This document shows positions 1 to 8,943 of a stretch of 41,164 nucleotides of DNA, one piece after another. The notes beneath the pieces are model-generated. The model did no database searches and was not told where the DNA came from. It was given only the letters and a program-made list of their open reading frames with translations. Both the position numbers and the translations under genes were made by a program. The stretch comes from DATLYB01 sp964502525. Lineage in GTDB: Bacteria; Bacteroidota; Bacteroidia; Chitinophagales; CAIOSU01. Every line of letters begins with the position of its first letter. Position 1 is the stretch's first letter. The stretch lies in assembly GCA_964502525.1 (NCBI GenBank), contig CAZCXH010000026.1:1-41164 (forward strand), read 5' to 3'.

Positions 1-2
1 TC

Positions 3-1364
3 ACCGGACATATCTTTTTCGGAGCGCTGATATTGCAATCGTTGATTTTTTCCATGGAGCGCATCCTGTTTGCGGATTGCGCCTTTCACCTGTATCAATT
101 TATTAATGAACAGGATTTTCAGGTTTTCAACCTCCGGTTCATTTCAGTGTTGACGCAGGTTGTGCCGATTTCAGGGGTTATGGGAGGATGGCCGTTAGAA
201 ACGTTGGTGAAAGCATATTCTCTTTCGTTCAGCGTGTTGTATTATATCTATTTCATCCTTGTGGCGCATGTGGCCAGGGATAGAGCAGTGGCAGTGGCAA
301 TCATCCTGTTTCATTCCATTTTCATCCTGCATTCTTTCTTCTGGATCCAGTCCGAGTTTCCGCAGGGATTGATGCTGCTGTTCTTCGCCTATGCTCTTTT
401 CCGAAAACGGGGGGCGGTGTGGAACGGCTTATTTGCGCTGCTCCTTATCCCGGTTTTATTCAGCCATCCCATGATGCTCTTCCCGGTGATATTTCTGATG
501 CTGTTCGATTTGCGGCAGACAGACAGCACAGGGAAGTATTTCTATTGGACGCTTATTTTATTCGCTATAGCCATTTTCATTTTAAAATCCAACCTCCCCT
601 TTACAGCTTATGAAGGAAGCAGAATTTCATTCAAGAAGCTATGGCGGAACCTTCCGGGAATTTTCCAATCTGACACTTTTGGAATTTTTATCAAATGGTT
701 ACTGCGTGATTACTTCATGCTGCTTATAGGTCTGCTGGCAACCGTTGTTTATTATCTGCGAAAGAGGCTCTATGGCAGGTGCGCGTTGTTGCTGGCTTTT
801 TTTATTGGCTACGCTGTGCTTGTTATTTTGTCTTATCCCGACATTAAAAATGACCGGCTGCAATTTTATTTTGAGAATCTTTGCCTACCGTTGGGATTTT
901 TTGTCGCGCTTCCGCTATCATTTGACATCATCATGAGCGGTGGTTTTTTTACCCCAAAAAGATTAGCTGTAGCTGGCGCATGCGTGTTTAAAATTTTTCT
1001 AATAGTTATGATTTCAAAGAGCTTTACTGCCCGGCTGGATTATCTCGCAAACATGATTAAGTCCGTTGAGAAATTTCCAGAGAAAAAATTTGTAATGCCG
1101 GCATCATTGCTTGATATGGATGTCATCCGGCTTGAATGGGCGCTCCCTTGCGAAACAATGATCTATAGCTCTCTATCGGATAAAACCGCCACCATTACCA
1201 TAGCTCAGTCCCGGGATGCGGAGGATGCCAGGCAAAAAGGCACCGGCAATGTTTTGGAGCCGTTCAGAATTATTTCACAGGGAGGATTGAACCCGGCATA
1301 TTTCAATATCTCCGGTGAAGATTACCGGGTTCTGGCGGCATCTGATTTGAAGGAAGCGCCTTAA
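3..1364 (+). CDS. Polytopic membrane protein, 5' end cut by window edge
   Basis: The reading frame is open from base 3, so the true start lies before the window; a TTG at 33 is the first internal candidate but is probably not the start. About 453 residues are visible. The first ~330 are strongly hydrophobic with many membrane-spanning stretches and short polar loops. The last ~110 are soluble and end in a mixed alpha/beta-looking tail. I do not recognise a named family. The size and layout resemble GT-C-type membrane glycosyltransferases or envelope polysaccharide proteins, but I see no diagnostic motif. The next gene, also a polytopic membrane protein, starts 10 bases after this stop, so the two are probably co-transcribed. 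Confidence 0.7.
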   Translation, partial: TGHIFFGALILQSLIFSMERILFADCAFHLYQFINEQDFQVFNLRFISVLTQVVPISGVMGGWPLETLVKAYSLSFSVLYYIYFILVAHVARDRAVAVAIILFHSIFILHSFFWIQSEFPQGLMLLFFAYALFRKRGAVWNGLFALLLIPVLFSHPMMLFPVIFLMLFDLRQTDSTGKYFYWTLILFAIAIFILKSNLPFTAYEGSRISFKKLWRNLPGIFQSDTFGIFIKWLLRDYFMLLIGLLATVVYYLRKRLYGRCALLLAFFIGYAVLVILSYPDIKNDRLQFYFENLCLPLGFFVALPLSFDIIMSGGFFTPKRLAVAGACVFKIFLIVMISKSFTARLDYLANMIKSVEKFPEKKFVMPASLLDMDVIRLEWALPCETMIYSSLSDKTATITIAQSRDAEDARQKGTGNVLEPFRIISQGGLNPAYFNISGEDYRVLAASDLKEAP

Positions 1365-1374
1365 GCAAACGGAA

Positions 1375-2664
1375 ATGTTGATATCAAACACACCACTTCA
1401 GTCCATCAGGAGATTCTTTCCATTTCTCATGCTATTATTATTTGTCTTTGTAGAAACGCTCTGCAACAGCCTGTGGTTGCTCAATCCCCCCTTCAACAGC
1501 ATATATGCCACCTCGCTCATCTATTTCGCCTGCGGCATGGCGATTTCCATCATTCCCTTATTCAGGGCGGGCTATGCGGCAACCCCTGTTCTTTCAAAAA
1601 ACCGTTTCGCATTAAACATTTCGATAGGGGTTCTTTTTTTTCTCCTTCTTTCAGGTTATACAATTCACCGCAGTTGGCTGCAATTCCAGGCGATGCCTGT
1701 TGACTACAAAATTGCAGACATGCTTCCCATCATCAAGACGATGTGCCGCAGGCTGCTTGACGGTGAACAGGTTTACGCGCCCATACCCGAAATATGGGGA
1801 GGGATCAAGCCGATTTATCTCCCCTTTATGTGGATGCCGTTTATTCCTGCCGAGTACTTTGGTTTCGACTTAAGATGGATCAACGTGTTATTCATTTTAG
1901 CCGGCATCCTCGCTGTTTTGAAAATCATGAACTTCAGATACTCCCATCCTCTTCTGCTTGCGGTTTCTTTGCTGCCGGTATTTCTGCTTGCGGAGGCGCT
2001 GTTCAGGCATAAGGTTGTTTCTATTACCGAAGAAGGCGTTGTTTACGGTTATTATCTGCTGCTCGGATTTGCACTGGCAAAAAACAATTATATCCTTATT
2101 GCCGCGGCTATCGCGATGTGCCTGTTCAGCAGGTATGCTTTGGTTTTCTGGGTTCCGGCCTTTCTTGCATTCACCTGGTTCTTCGGGTCAAGGCGGGGTG
2201 CGCTTATCATGCTTCTTATAATTGGCGTTTTAACGATCATGGTTTTTGTCATTCCTTTCCATGACAAAATAGGGTTCTTCCTCACTATGCACAATGATTA
2301 CATCGCAGGCGCAATGAACCTGTGGAAATATCAACCCGAACATGTCATGAATTCGCTGGGGCTTGCCAAATTCTTCTCCATCCATCATATTCCGCTTATA
2401 CACACCCTGCTCATCACATTTGCAATCCTCATGCCGTTATCGTTTCTGGCGATTTATTCTTTGCTTAACAAAAAATGCCATCTCAATCCGCAATTTTTCG
2501 GGTTGTGCGGCTTGAAATTGTCATTGGTGTTTTTCTACAACTGGCTGGAGAATCCATACTTATACTTATTTTTTACTTCATCATTTTTTTCCTATTGCAT
2601 CCTCTGTAAATATGCCGATTGCCGGGCGCTTCAGAGCCCTCCAACAAACAGCATGATTTCTTAG
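1375..2664 (+). CDS. Polytopic membrane protein, possibly GT-C/DUF2029-like
   Basis: This 429-residue protein starts at ATG 1375, ten bases after the previous stop. It has about ten hydrophobic segments. After the third segment comes a soluble stretch (roughly residues 110-160) with the pattern LLDGEQVYAP...PIYLPFMWMPF. A short loop of this kind, with an aromatic/proline-rich element before the next helix, is seen in DUF2029/GT87-type mannosyltransferases; the match is by eye only. It would act in the cytoplasmic membrane with a lipid-linked sugar donor if the assignment is right. The stop TAG (2662-2664) lies inside a consensus -7 box for ileS, so ileS may be transcribed separately. An ordinary transporter or O-antigen-type protein remains possible. 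Confidence 0.7.
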   Translation: MLISNTPLQSIRRFFPFLMLLLFVFVETLCNSLWLLNPPFNSIYATSLIYFACGMAISIIPLFRAGYAATPVLSKNRFALNISIGVLFFLLLSGYTIHRSWLQFQAMPVDYKIADMLPIIKTMCRRLLDGEQVYAPIPEIWGGIKPIYLPFMWMPFIPAEYFGFDLRWINVLFILAGILAVLKIMNFRYSHPLLLAVSLLPVFLLAEALFRHKVVSITEEGVVYGYYLLLGFALAKNNYILIAAAIAMCLFSRYALVFWVPAFLAFTWFFGSRRGALIMLLIIGVLTIMVFVIPFHDKIGFFLTMHNDYIAGAMNLWKYQPEHVMNSLGLAKFFSIHHIPLIHTLLITFAILMPLSFLAIYSLLNKKCHLNPQFFGLCGLKLSLVFFYNWLENPYLYLFFTSSFFSYCILCKYADCRALQSPPTNSMIS

Positions 2665-2669
2665 CTTTG
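2662..2669 (+). promoter_or_regulatory. Bacteroidota-type -7 box upstream of ileS
   Basis: TAGCTTTG fits the Bacteroidota -7 consensus TAnnTTTG exactly and ends 15 bases before the ATG of ileS at 2685. It overlaps the stop codon of the preceding gene. No good -33 TTTG box is visible at the usual distance, so this is a probable rather than certain promoter. Confidence 0.45.
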
Positions 2670-2684
2670 CGCCTCCAAAATCTG

Positions 2685-5600
2685 ATGCTTTACAGGGAAT
2701 ACAAAATACTTGATTTGCCTGCCATTGACCGGGAGGTTCTTGCTTTTTGGGACCAGCAGGATGTTTTCAACAAGAGCGTGAACAACCGCCAGGGATGCAA
2801 GCCTTTTATATTCTATGAAGGACCTCCTTCCGCCAACGGGATGCCGGGCATTCACCACGTTCTGTCCCGCACCATCAAGGATATTTTCTGCCGCTATAAA
2901 ACATTGCAGGGTTTTAAAGTTGACCGGAAGGGAGGTTGGGATACGCACGGCTTGCCGGTTGAACTGGCGGTGGAGAAAAAGCTCGGCATCAAAAAAGAAG
3001 ACATTGGCGTGAAAATCGGTGTTGCCGATTACAACAAAGAGTGCAGGAATGAAGTGCTGAAATATAAGGATGCATGGGACGACATTACCCGCAAGATGGG
3101 TTACTGGGTGGATTTGAAGGATCCTTACATCACTTTTGATAATGATTATATCGAAACCCTTTGGTGGCTGCTGAAGGAGCTTTACAAAAAAGGATATCTC
3201 TATAAGGGATTAACCGTCCAGCCCTATTCGCCTGCTGCAGGAACAGGGCTCAGTTCGCATGAACTGAATTATGCTGGAGCCTACCGCATGGTGAAGGATA
3301 CCTCCGTAACAGCGCAATTCAAAGTTGCCGGAGATTCCAAATCGGAGTTCCTCTTTGATGATAAAAATGAGGAGGTTTTTTTCCTCGCATGGACGACTAC
3401 GCCATGGACGCTTCCTTCCAATACAGCTTTGGCTGTTGGAGAAAAAATTAATTACAGAAAAATTAAAACGGAAAACCCTTACACCAAACAAAAGGTAAGC
3501 GTAATCCTTGCAGAAGCTTTAAGACCGAGATATTTTTCTGAAAACCAGCCTGTTTACGATGATTCAAAATCATGGCTCGGAAAACAGTTGGACGGCATTC
3601 GCTATGATCAATTGTTATCATACGTGAAACCAACGGACGGTGATGCTTTCAAAGTCATTATCGGTGATTTTGTATCAACCGAAGACGGAACGGGTATCGT
3701 GCACATGGCGCCCAGCTTTGGCAGTGACGACATGCGCATGTCAAAAAAATACGGATTGGCAGCGCTCACTCTGGTTGACAGGCAGGGCAAGTTCGTTGAT
3801 GAAATGGGCGAGTTTGCCGGAAGATATGTCAAGAATTATAAAGACGATCCGGGCTATGTTGACGTCAATGTGGATATTGCCGTGAAGCTGAAAAAAGAAA
3901 ACCGCGCTTTCAAAGTGGAGAAGTATGAGCATAACTATCCCCACTGCTGGCGCACCGACAAGCCTGTTATCTATTATCCGCTCGATAGCTGGTTCATTAA
4001 AACCACCGCGGTGAAGGACCGCATGGTAGAGTTGAACAATACCATCAACTGGCAGCCGCCTTTCACCGGCACCGGCAGATTTGGCAACTGGCTCGAAAAC
4101 CTTGTTGACTGGAACCTCTCGCGCTCGCGCTATTGGGGAACACCGTTGCCGATATGGAGGACCGCAGACGGCAAAGAAGAAACCTGCATCGGCTCGGTTG
4201 AGGAATTGAAAGCGGAGGTTAAGAAATCAGTCAGGGCGGGGTTTCTGACATCTGATTTCGAATTACGAATGACGAATGACGAATTGGATTTGCATAAGCC
4301 GTTTGTGGATGAAATTGTTTTGGTGTCATCTTCCGGCAAGAAAATGTTCCGCGAACCAGACTTAATAGACGTGTGGTTTGATTCAGGGGCGATGCCTTAC
4401 GCTCAATGGCATTATCCTTTTGAACGGAAAGAAAACATTGACAGGGGACAGGCTTTCCCCGCAGATTTTATCAGCGAAGGCGTGGACCAGACGCGCGGCT
4501 GGTTCTTCACCCTCCACGCCATAGCCGTTTTGCTGTTTGATTCCGTTGCGTTCAAAAATGTGCTCTCGCATGGATTGCTGCTTGACAAAGACGGCAACAA
4601 GATGTCGAAACGCATCGGCAACGTCATTGACCCGTTTCAGACTATTGCCAGATATGGCGCTGACGCCACGCGCTGGTATATGATGAGCAACAGCGATCCA
4701 TGGGACAATCTGAAATTTGACTTCGAAGGCGTGGCTGAAATCCAGCGCAAGCTGTTCGGAACACTGTTCAACATTTACTCCTTTTTCGCGCTTTATGCCA
4801 ATATTGACCGCTATGTGATTGATGAAAATAACATTGTCCCCGTGGCGAAACGGAGCGAGCTTGACCGGTGGATTATCAGCAAGCTGCACAGCCTTGTGAA
4901 GTTCGTGAGCGGGAGAATGGACAATTATGATCCCACTCCTGCGGTAAGGGCAATCGAGGAGTTTGTGGGCGATCATCTTTCCAATTGGTATGTGCGCCTC
5001 TCCCGCAGAAGATTTTGGAAGAGTGAAATGAATGAAGATAAAAAAGCTGCTTATGAAACGCTGCATGAATGTTTGACCGTGACAAGCCAACTGATGAGCC
5101 CGGTGGCACCGTTTTTCACGGAGTGGATTTACCGAAATTTAAGAGGGGCTAATGAAAAGGCAAACCTGCTTAAAGAATCTCCCGTCCCTTCACCCGAATC
5201 CCTTCACCTGACAGATTGGACAGAATCGAAGGATGTGATTGACAGGCAGCTTGAACAACGGATGGACTACGCCCAGCGCATATCATCGCTGGCGCTTTCC
5301 ATCCGCAAGAAGGTGAACATCAAGGTGCGACAACCGCTAAATAAGATGTTGCTGCCGGTGCTCGATGATAATTTCAAAAAGGACGTGCGGCATGTGGAGA
5401 AGCTGATATTGTCAGAGGTGAATGTTAAACAACTGGAATACATCCATGATACAGCGGGAGTTATTAAAAAGAAGGCGAAGCCCGATTTTAAGAAACTCGG
5501 AGCCAAGCTTGGCCCAAAAATGAAGCAGGTGGCGCAGCTTATAGCCGGATTTTCGCAGGAAGACATTTCCGCTTTGGAAAAAACCGGCAAAGTAGCGCTG

Positions 5601-5999
5601 GATTTGTCCGGAGAAAAAATCTCCATCGGCATTGATGAAGTGGAAATAATATCAGAAGATATTCCCGGATGGCAGGTTGCGGGCAAGGAAGGCATCACCG
5701 TAGCGCTTGACATCACCCTTACCGAGAAGTTGAAGGATGAGGGCAATGCCCGCGAGTTTGTTAACCGCATCCAGAACCTGAGGAAGGACAAGGCTTTCAA
5801 TGTTACGGATCGCATCAGGCTGGAGGTGGAGAAACATGCGGAAATAAATTCAGCCCTGACAAATTTTAAGGAGTATATTTGCGCGGAAATTTTAGCGGAG
5901 GAGATTGCCGTAGTTGATTCTATCACCAACGGCAGCCCTATCGAGGTGAACGAAATCCCCCTGAAAGTCAATATTAAAAAAGCCGAAACATGGCAGTGA
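2685..5999 (+). CDS. ileS: Isoleucyl-tRNA synthetase, IleS2 type, with GxHH signature
   Basis: This class I synthetase charges tRNA-Ile. I chose ATG 2685 (MLYREYK..., 1104 residues) because homologs start just before the EYK..DLP motif; the frame is open back to 2619 but that part overlaps the upstream gene. The ATP-binding signature is at residues 54-58 (PGIHH), so HxGH is replaced by GIHH. The CP1 editing domain has TTTPWTLPSNTA near residue 237. KMSKR at 639-643 replaces KMSKS, as in the eukaryote-like IleS2 group. The C-terminal anticodon and extension domains are complete. A short repetitive in-frame segment (residues ~525-534) lies in the variable loop before DLHKPFVDEIVL. The 3' end overlaps the next gene by 10 bases. 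Confidence 0.97.
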   Translation: MLYREYKILDLPAIDREVLAFWDQQDVFNKSVNNRQGCKPFIFYEGPPSANGMPGIHHVLSRTIKDIFCRYKTLQGFKVDRKGGWDTHGLPVELAVEKKLGIKKEDIGVKIGVADYNKECRNEVLKYKDAWDDITRKMGYWVDLKDPYITFDNDYIETLWWLLKELYKKGYLYKGLTVQPYSPAAGTGLSSHELNYAGAYRMVKDTSVTAQFKVAGDSKSEFLFDDKNEEVFFLAWTTTPWTLPSNTALAVGEKINYRKIKTENPYTKQKVSVILAEALRPRYFSENQPVYDDSKSWLGKQLDGIRYDQLLSYVKPTDGDAFKVIIGDFVSTEDGTGIVHMAPSFGSDDMRMSKKYGLAALTLVDRQGKFVDEMGEFAGRYVKNYKDDPGYVDVNVDIAVKLKKENRAFKVEKYEHNYPHCWRTDKPVIYYPLDSWFIKTTAVKDRMVELNNTINWQPPFTGTGRFGNWLENLVDWNLSRSRYWGTPLPIWRTADGKEETCIGSVEELKAEVKKSVRAGFLTSDFELRMTNDELDLHKPFVDEIVLVSSSGKKMFREPDLIDVWFDSGAMPYAQWHYPFERKENIDRGQAFPADFISEGVDQTRGWFFTLHAIAVLLFDSVAFKNVLSHGLLLDKDGNKMSKRIGNVIDPFQTIARYGADATRWYMMSNSDPWDNLKFDFEGVAEIQRKLFGTLFNIYSFFALYANIDRYVIDENNIVPVAKRSELDRWIISKLHSLVKFVSGRMDNYDPTPAVRAIEEFVGDHLSNWYVRLSRRRFWKSEMNEDKKAAYETLHECLTVTSQLMSPVAPFFTEWIYRNLRGANEKANLLKESPVPSPESLHLTDWTESKDVIDRQLEQRMDYAQRISSLALSIRKKVNIKVRQPLNKMLLPVLDDNFKKDVRHVEKLILSEVNVKQLEYIHDTAGVIKKKAKPDFKKLGAKLGPKMKQVAQLIAGFSQEDISALEKTGKVALDLSGEKISIGIDEVEIISEDIPGWQVAGKEGITVALDITLTEKLKDEGNAREFVNRIQNLRKDKAFNVTDRIRLEVEKHAEINSALTNFKEYICAEILAEEIAVVDSITNGSPIEVNEIPLKVNIKKAETWQ
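4256..4287 (+). repeat. Intergenic-type GAATGACGAAT word inside ileS
   Basis: Inside ileS the DNA reads TCGAATTACGAATGACGAAT and continues with the same unit, encoding FELRMTNDEL. The identical word family (GAATGACGAATGACGAA) occurs in the non-coding spacer after proS at 16914-16941. It lies in a loop of variable length and keeps the frame. Confidence 0.75.
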
Positions 6000-6580
6000 A
6001 GAAAAAGAATGCGGCTAAGAAAAAGGTGAAGAAAATCAAGTCTGCGGCCAGGAAAACCGCCAAAAAGAAACCTGCGGCAAAAAAAACAGTTGCGGGGAAG
6101 AAAGCGATAAAGAAAACTATTGCTAAAACGTCAAAAATAAAACCGGTAAAAACAAAGAAAGTGAAGGCAGAGAAGAAAACAACAGCGAAAAGAACGGGTG
6201 CAACGAACCGCTATGGCGACAAGGAATTGCAGGAATTCAGGAATCTCATCATGGAGAAGCTTGAGGCTTCGCGCAAGGAACTGAAATATCTTCATGAACA
6301 GATCAACCGCACAGCAGAACTGGGCAGCGATGATTCTGATACCAAGTTCTCAGGTCTTGAAGATGGCACAGGCACTTCCGAGAAGGAATATCTGAGCCAG
6401 ATGGCTTCCCGGCAGATCACCTATATTGACCACCTTGAAAAGGCGCTGGTGCGCATAGCCAACAAAACTTATGGCATTTGCAGGGTGACGGGCAAGCTCA
6501 TCTCGAAAGAGAGGCTGCGCGCGGTGCCCCACGCCACCCTCAGCATCGAAGCTAAAAAAGCCCAGAGCGCGGGAGTATGA
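5990..6580 (+). CDS. DksA/TraR-family protein with histone H1-like basic N-terminal tail
   Basis: The protein has 196 residues. ATG 5990 overlaps the end of ileS (shared ATGGCAGTGA), so the two genes are translationally linked. Residues 1-70 are nearly all Lys, Ala, Thr and Val in AAKKK-like repeats, resembling histone H1 tails. From about residue 78 the DksA/TraR coiled coil follows (KELQEFRNLIMEKLEASRKE), and then the C-terminal globular part with YGICRVTGKLI...ERLRAVPHATLSIEAK. Only one cysteine (C164) of the usual four-cysteine zinc finger remains; Bacteroidota homologs commonly lack the zinc site. DksA-type proteins bind RNA polymerase through the secondary channel. The basic tail suggests added nucleic-acid binding, which is inference. 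Confidence 0.88.
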   Translation: MAVKKKNAAKKKVKKIKSAARKTAKKKPAAKKTVAGKKAIKKTIAKTSKIKPVKTKKVKAEKKTTAKRTGATNRYGDKELQEFRNLIMEKLEASRKELKYLHEQINRTAELGSDDSDTKFSGLEDGTGTSEKEYLSQMASRQITYIDHLEKALVRIANKTYGICRVTGKLISKERLRAVPHATLSIEAKKAQSAGV

Positions 6581-6584
6581 ATAT

Positions 6585-6702
6585 CATGATTCGATAATTC
6601 GATAATTCGGTGATTCGATAATTCGATAATGAAGCATCATCGAATTCCGGTTATGTAATGCGATGAAAAAATCAATCATCGAATCATCCAATCATCGAAT
6701 TA
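6585..6702 (+). repeat. CGATAATT/ATCATCGAAT word repeats running into lspA
   Basis: The spacer after the DksA-like gene consists of repeated ATTCGATAATTCGATAATTC units. It continues after the lspA start codon as ATCAATCATCGAATCATCC and related units, so the first ~12 residues of LspA (SIIESSNHRIT) are encoded by the repeat. Confidence 0.8.
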
Positions 6703-7319
6703 CTTTGAAAAAAGCTCTTCTTCCTTCGGCAGTCATTCTCCTGGTGCTGTTGATTGACCAGGCTTCCAAGATATGGATTAAAACAAACATGTATCTTGGT
6801 CAGGAGTATTTCATAGCGGGCGACTGGTTCCGCATCCATTTCACTGAAAATGAAGGCATGGCTTTCGGGCTTACCATCGGGGGCGATTACGGCAAGATCG
6901 CCCTCAGCGTGTTCCGTATTGTGGCAGTAACATTCATCGGCTATTACCTTTTCACCCTTCTCAAAAAAAACACTCCGCCCGGATTGACTACCAGCATCGC
7001 GCTCATATTCTCAGGCGCTATGGGCAACATCCTTGATAGTATTTTTTACGGAAAGATATTCACCGACAGCATCAACCGTATTGCCGAGATTTTTCCTCCC
7101 GGTGGAGGCTATGCAACGTGGTTTCACGGCAAGGTGGTTGACATGCTTTACTTTCCGGTCTATCAGGGCTATCCGCCAGCCTGGCTGCCCTTCTGGCAGG
7201 ACAGCTATTTCATCTTTTTTCGCCCCGTGTTCAACGTTGCCGATGCGGCTATCACTATTGGCGTATTCATGATCTTATTCTTCCAGCGCAGATATTTCAA
7301 AGAAGAAGACGCAAGATGA
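6663..7319 (+). CDS. lspA: Lipoprotein signal peptidase II
   Basis: This is a membrane aspartyl peptidase that cleaves prolipoprotein signal peptides before the lipidated cysteine. It has 218 residues, long for the family, because of an insertion between the last two helices (roughly residues 140-180, NRIAEIFPPGGGYATWFHGK) that is usual in Bacteroidota. Conserved elements are DQASKIWIK near residue 36, NEGMAFGL, GNILD with catalytic D125, and FNVAD with D194. Four hydrophobic helices are visible. The first dozen residues are encoded by an intergenic-type repeat. A downstream start is not excluded, since conserved sequence begins only at about residue 17. The DUF1579 lipoprotein at 24.6 kb is a likely substrate. 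Confidence 0.95.
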   Translation: MKKSIIESSNHRITLKKALLPSAVILLVLLIDQASKIWIKTNMYLGQEYFIAGDWFRIHFTENEGMAFGLTIGGDYGKIALSVFRIVAVTFIGYYLFTLLKKNTPPGLTTSIALIFSGAMGNILDSIFYGKIFTDSINRIAEIFPPGGGYATWFHGKVVDMLYFPVYQGYPPAWLPFWQDSYFIFFRPVFNVADAAITIGVFMILFFQRRYFKEEDAR

Positions 7320-7388
7320 GCGGACAGGCTGGATGAAAGAAAGTCTGTGGGCTGAAAAGGACGCGCAGGCGATGAGAAGCGGAAAAAC

Positions 7389-8513
7389 TTATTGAAATAT
7401 CTTTTCAACCGACTGCCACAGCAAATCTGCAGTTTTATCCCAACTGAACTTCTGCTTTTGAATATTTCCTTTCGCGATGAGTCCTTCACGGAATTGAGGG
7501 TCTTTAGCAATCTTCAGCATCGCCCCTGCAGTTTCGCTGACTGAATCAGGGTCAACCAGCAATGCCGCATCACCCGCCACTTCAGGCATGGAACTTACAT
7601 TAGAGGTAATCACCGCAGTGCCGCTGTTCATGGCTTCAATAATCGGAATTCCGAATCCTTCAAATCGGGAGACATACACCAGCGCAAGCGATTGGCTCAT
7701 CAGCGCGCTTAAATCCCAAGTGCTGAGGTGTCCCGTAAAAATCACATCATTTTTGAATTGCATCTGTTCATGCGCATGGATGACATCCTCATATTGCCAT
7801 GCTTTTCGTCCGGCAATTACAAGTTGAGCGCTGTCTGGATTTTCTTTCCTGAACAGGTCGAAAGCTTGCAGCATCCTCGCAATATTTTTTCGCGGCTGAA
7901 TTGCCCCGGCATATATGAAATATTTGCCTGTAATCCCGTATCTCGCCAAAACCTGCCCGGCATCCCCGGTGGATTGAGGTCTGTAAATTTCTTTCGATCC
8001 GTTATAAACCACGTCTACCTTGCCGGCATCAATGCCGTATGTTTTGACAATATCCTGTTTTGAGAAACCGGAAACGGTGGCAATGCGGTCCGCCCTGTGT
8101 GCAAATTGCGGTGAGAATTTTCTCATGTACCATCCGTTCAATTTACCTGTTGTTTCCGGAAAATGCTCGAACGCGATGTCGTGAATGACCAACAGCGTTT
8201 TGATATTTGCGTTCAGCGAGAGAAAGCCATCGGTTGAAATAAATAAATCCGCTTTTATTTTTTTCAGCGCTTTCGGAACAGAATGCTCAAACCACCAATA
8301 AAACAACAGCGGATGCCTTGCCTGCGGGTGAAGGACCAAAGGATGGACGTTGTTGGAAAAAATAAATTCCTCAGAAAATTTTCTGTCGAAGAAGAAAAAA
8401 AATTGATGTTCAGGATGGCTGCGCGTTATTCGCTTCAACGTTTCATGAGTGAACCATCCGATGCCTTCGAGCTTGTCTTTGAGCAGAAATCGGGTGTTGA
8501 CGGCAATATTCAA
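7389..8513 (-). CDS. GT4-family glycosyltransferase
   Basis: This 374-residue protein has the two-Rossmann GT-B plan of GT4 enzymes. The N-terminal half has a variable acceptor domain (MNIAVNTRFLLKDKLEGIGWF, with a glycine-rich loop). The C-terminal half contains the sugar-nucleotide site: IYAGAIQPRKNI near residue 200, then EGFGIPIIEAMNSGTAVI with the EX7E motif near residue 287, and SSMPEVAGDAALLVDP. GT4 members transfer a sugar from NDP- or GDP-activated donors, with retention, to envelope glycans. The specific substrate cannot be told. It is convergent to lspA, and its upstream side carries TTTAAAGT word repeats and an IS3 remnant. Confidence 0.92.
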   Translation of the reverse strand: MNIAVNTRFLLKDKLEGIGWFTHETLKRITRSHPEHQFFFFFDRKFSEEFIFSNNVHPLVLHPQARHPLLFYWWFEHSVPKALKKIKADLFISTDGFLSLNANIKTLLVIHDIAFEHFPETTGKLNGWYMRKFSPQFAHRADRIATVSGFSKQDIVKTYGIDAGKVDVVYNGSKEIYRPQSTGDAGQVLARYGITGKYFIYAGAIQPRKNIARMLQAFDLFRKENPDSAQLVIAGRKAWQYEDVIHAHEQMQFKNDVIFTGHLSTWDLSALMSQSLALVYVSRFEGFGIPIIEAMNSGTAVITSNVSSMPEVAGDAALLVDPDSVSETAGAMLKIAKDPQFREGLIAKGNIQKQKFSWDKTADLLWQSVEKIFQ

Positions 8514-8515
8514 TC

Positions 8516-8556
8516 TCTCAGTTTAAAGTCTAAAGTTTAAAGTTTTCAAACCAATG
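8516..8556 (-). repeat. TTTAAAGT word repeats upstream of the GT4 gene
   Basis: The sequence TCAGTTTAAAGTCTAAAGTT and its continuation is a quasi-periodic run of TTTAAAGT/TCTAAAGT. Related TTTAAAC runs occur at 9033-9058 and 16950-16976. Confidence 0.7.
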
Positions 8557-8584
8557 GCATAGTCAAGCTTTAAACATGGATTTG

Positions 8585-8896
8585 TTACAAGCACCTCTCC
8601 CCCTCGGTTGTTTCAAGTCCTCTGACGAGGGTAAATTTAGAAACTTCGTATTCATCCCATTTCCATTGCGGAGTTTTGTAACCGGTGCCGCTATGGATTC
8701 TGCGGCTGTTGTAAAAGTCCACATAAGCCCGCAGCGTTTGAAGGGCTTCGTAGTAGCTTTCAAACTTGAAACGCTCCGCCACTTCACGCTGCACGATGCT
8801 GCGGCAGGCTTCGATGTAAGCATTTTCTTCCGGTGTGGCAACGCGGGTGAACTCCAGTCGTTTACACCATTGATGACTCAAATAGGATCGTTGATG
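8585..8896 (-). pseudogene. IS3-family transposase (OrfB) C-terminal remnant
   Basis: The minus strand encodes about 100 residues that match the end of the IS3-family integrase core: FTRVATPEENAYIEACRSIV, then FYNSRRIHSGTGYKTPQW. The conserved glutamate (EEN..IEA) that completes the DDE triad is present. The two catalytic aspartates and the whole OrfA part are missing, because an in-frame stop lies at 8897-8899. There is no proper start codon; TTG at 8881 is only the first candidate. The remnant therefore cannot transpose. It lies between the GT4 gene and the aminotransferase operon, and I could not find intact inverted repeats. Confidence 0.85.
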
Positions 8897-8943
8897 TCAT
8901 CCACATTGGCAACCGCAAAGACATCCATAAAAAGTTGAGCTAC

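Noticed and set aside
4383..5971. Two ~235-residue open frames on the minus strand within ileS
   Set aside because: They lie antisense to well-conserved ileS sequence and show no family motif; they are shadows of codon usage.
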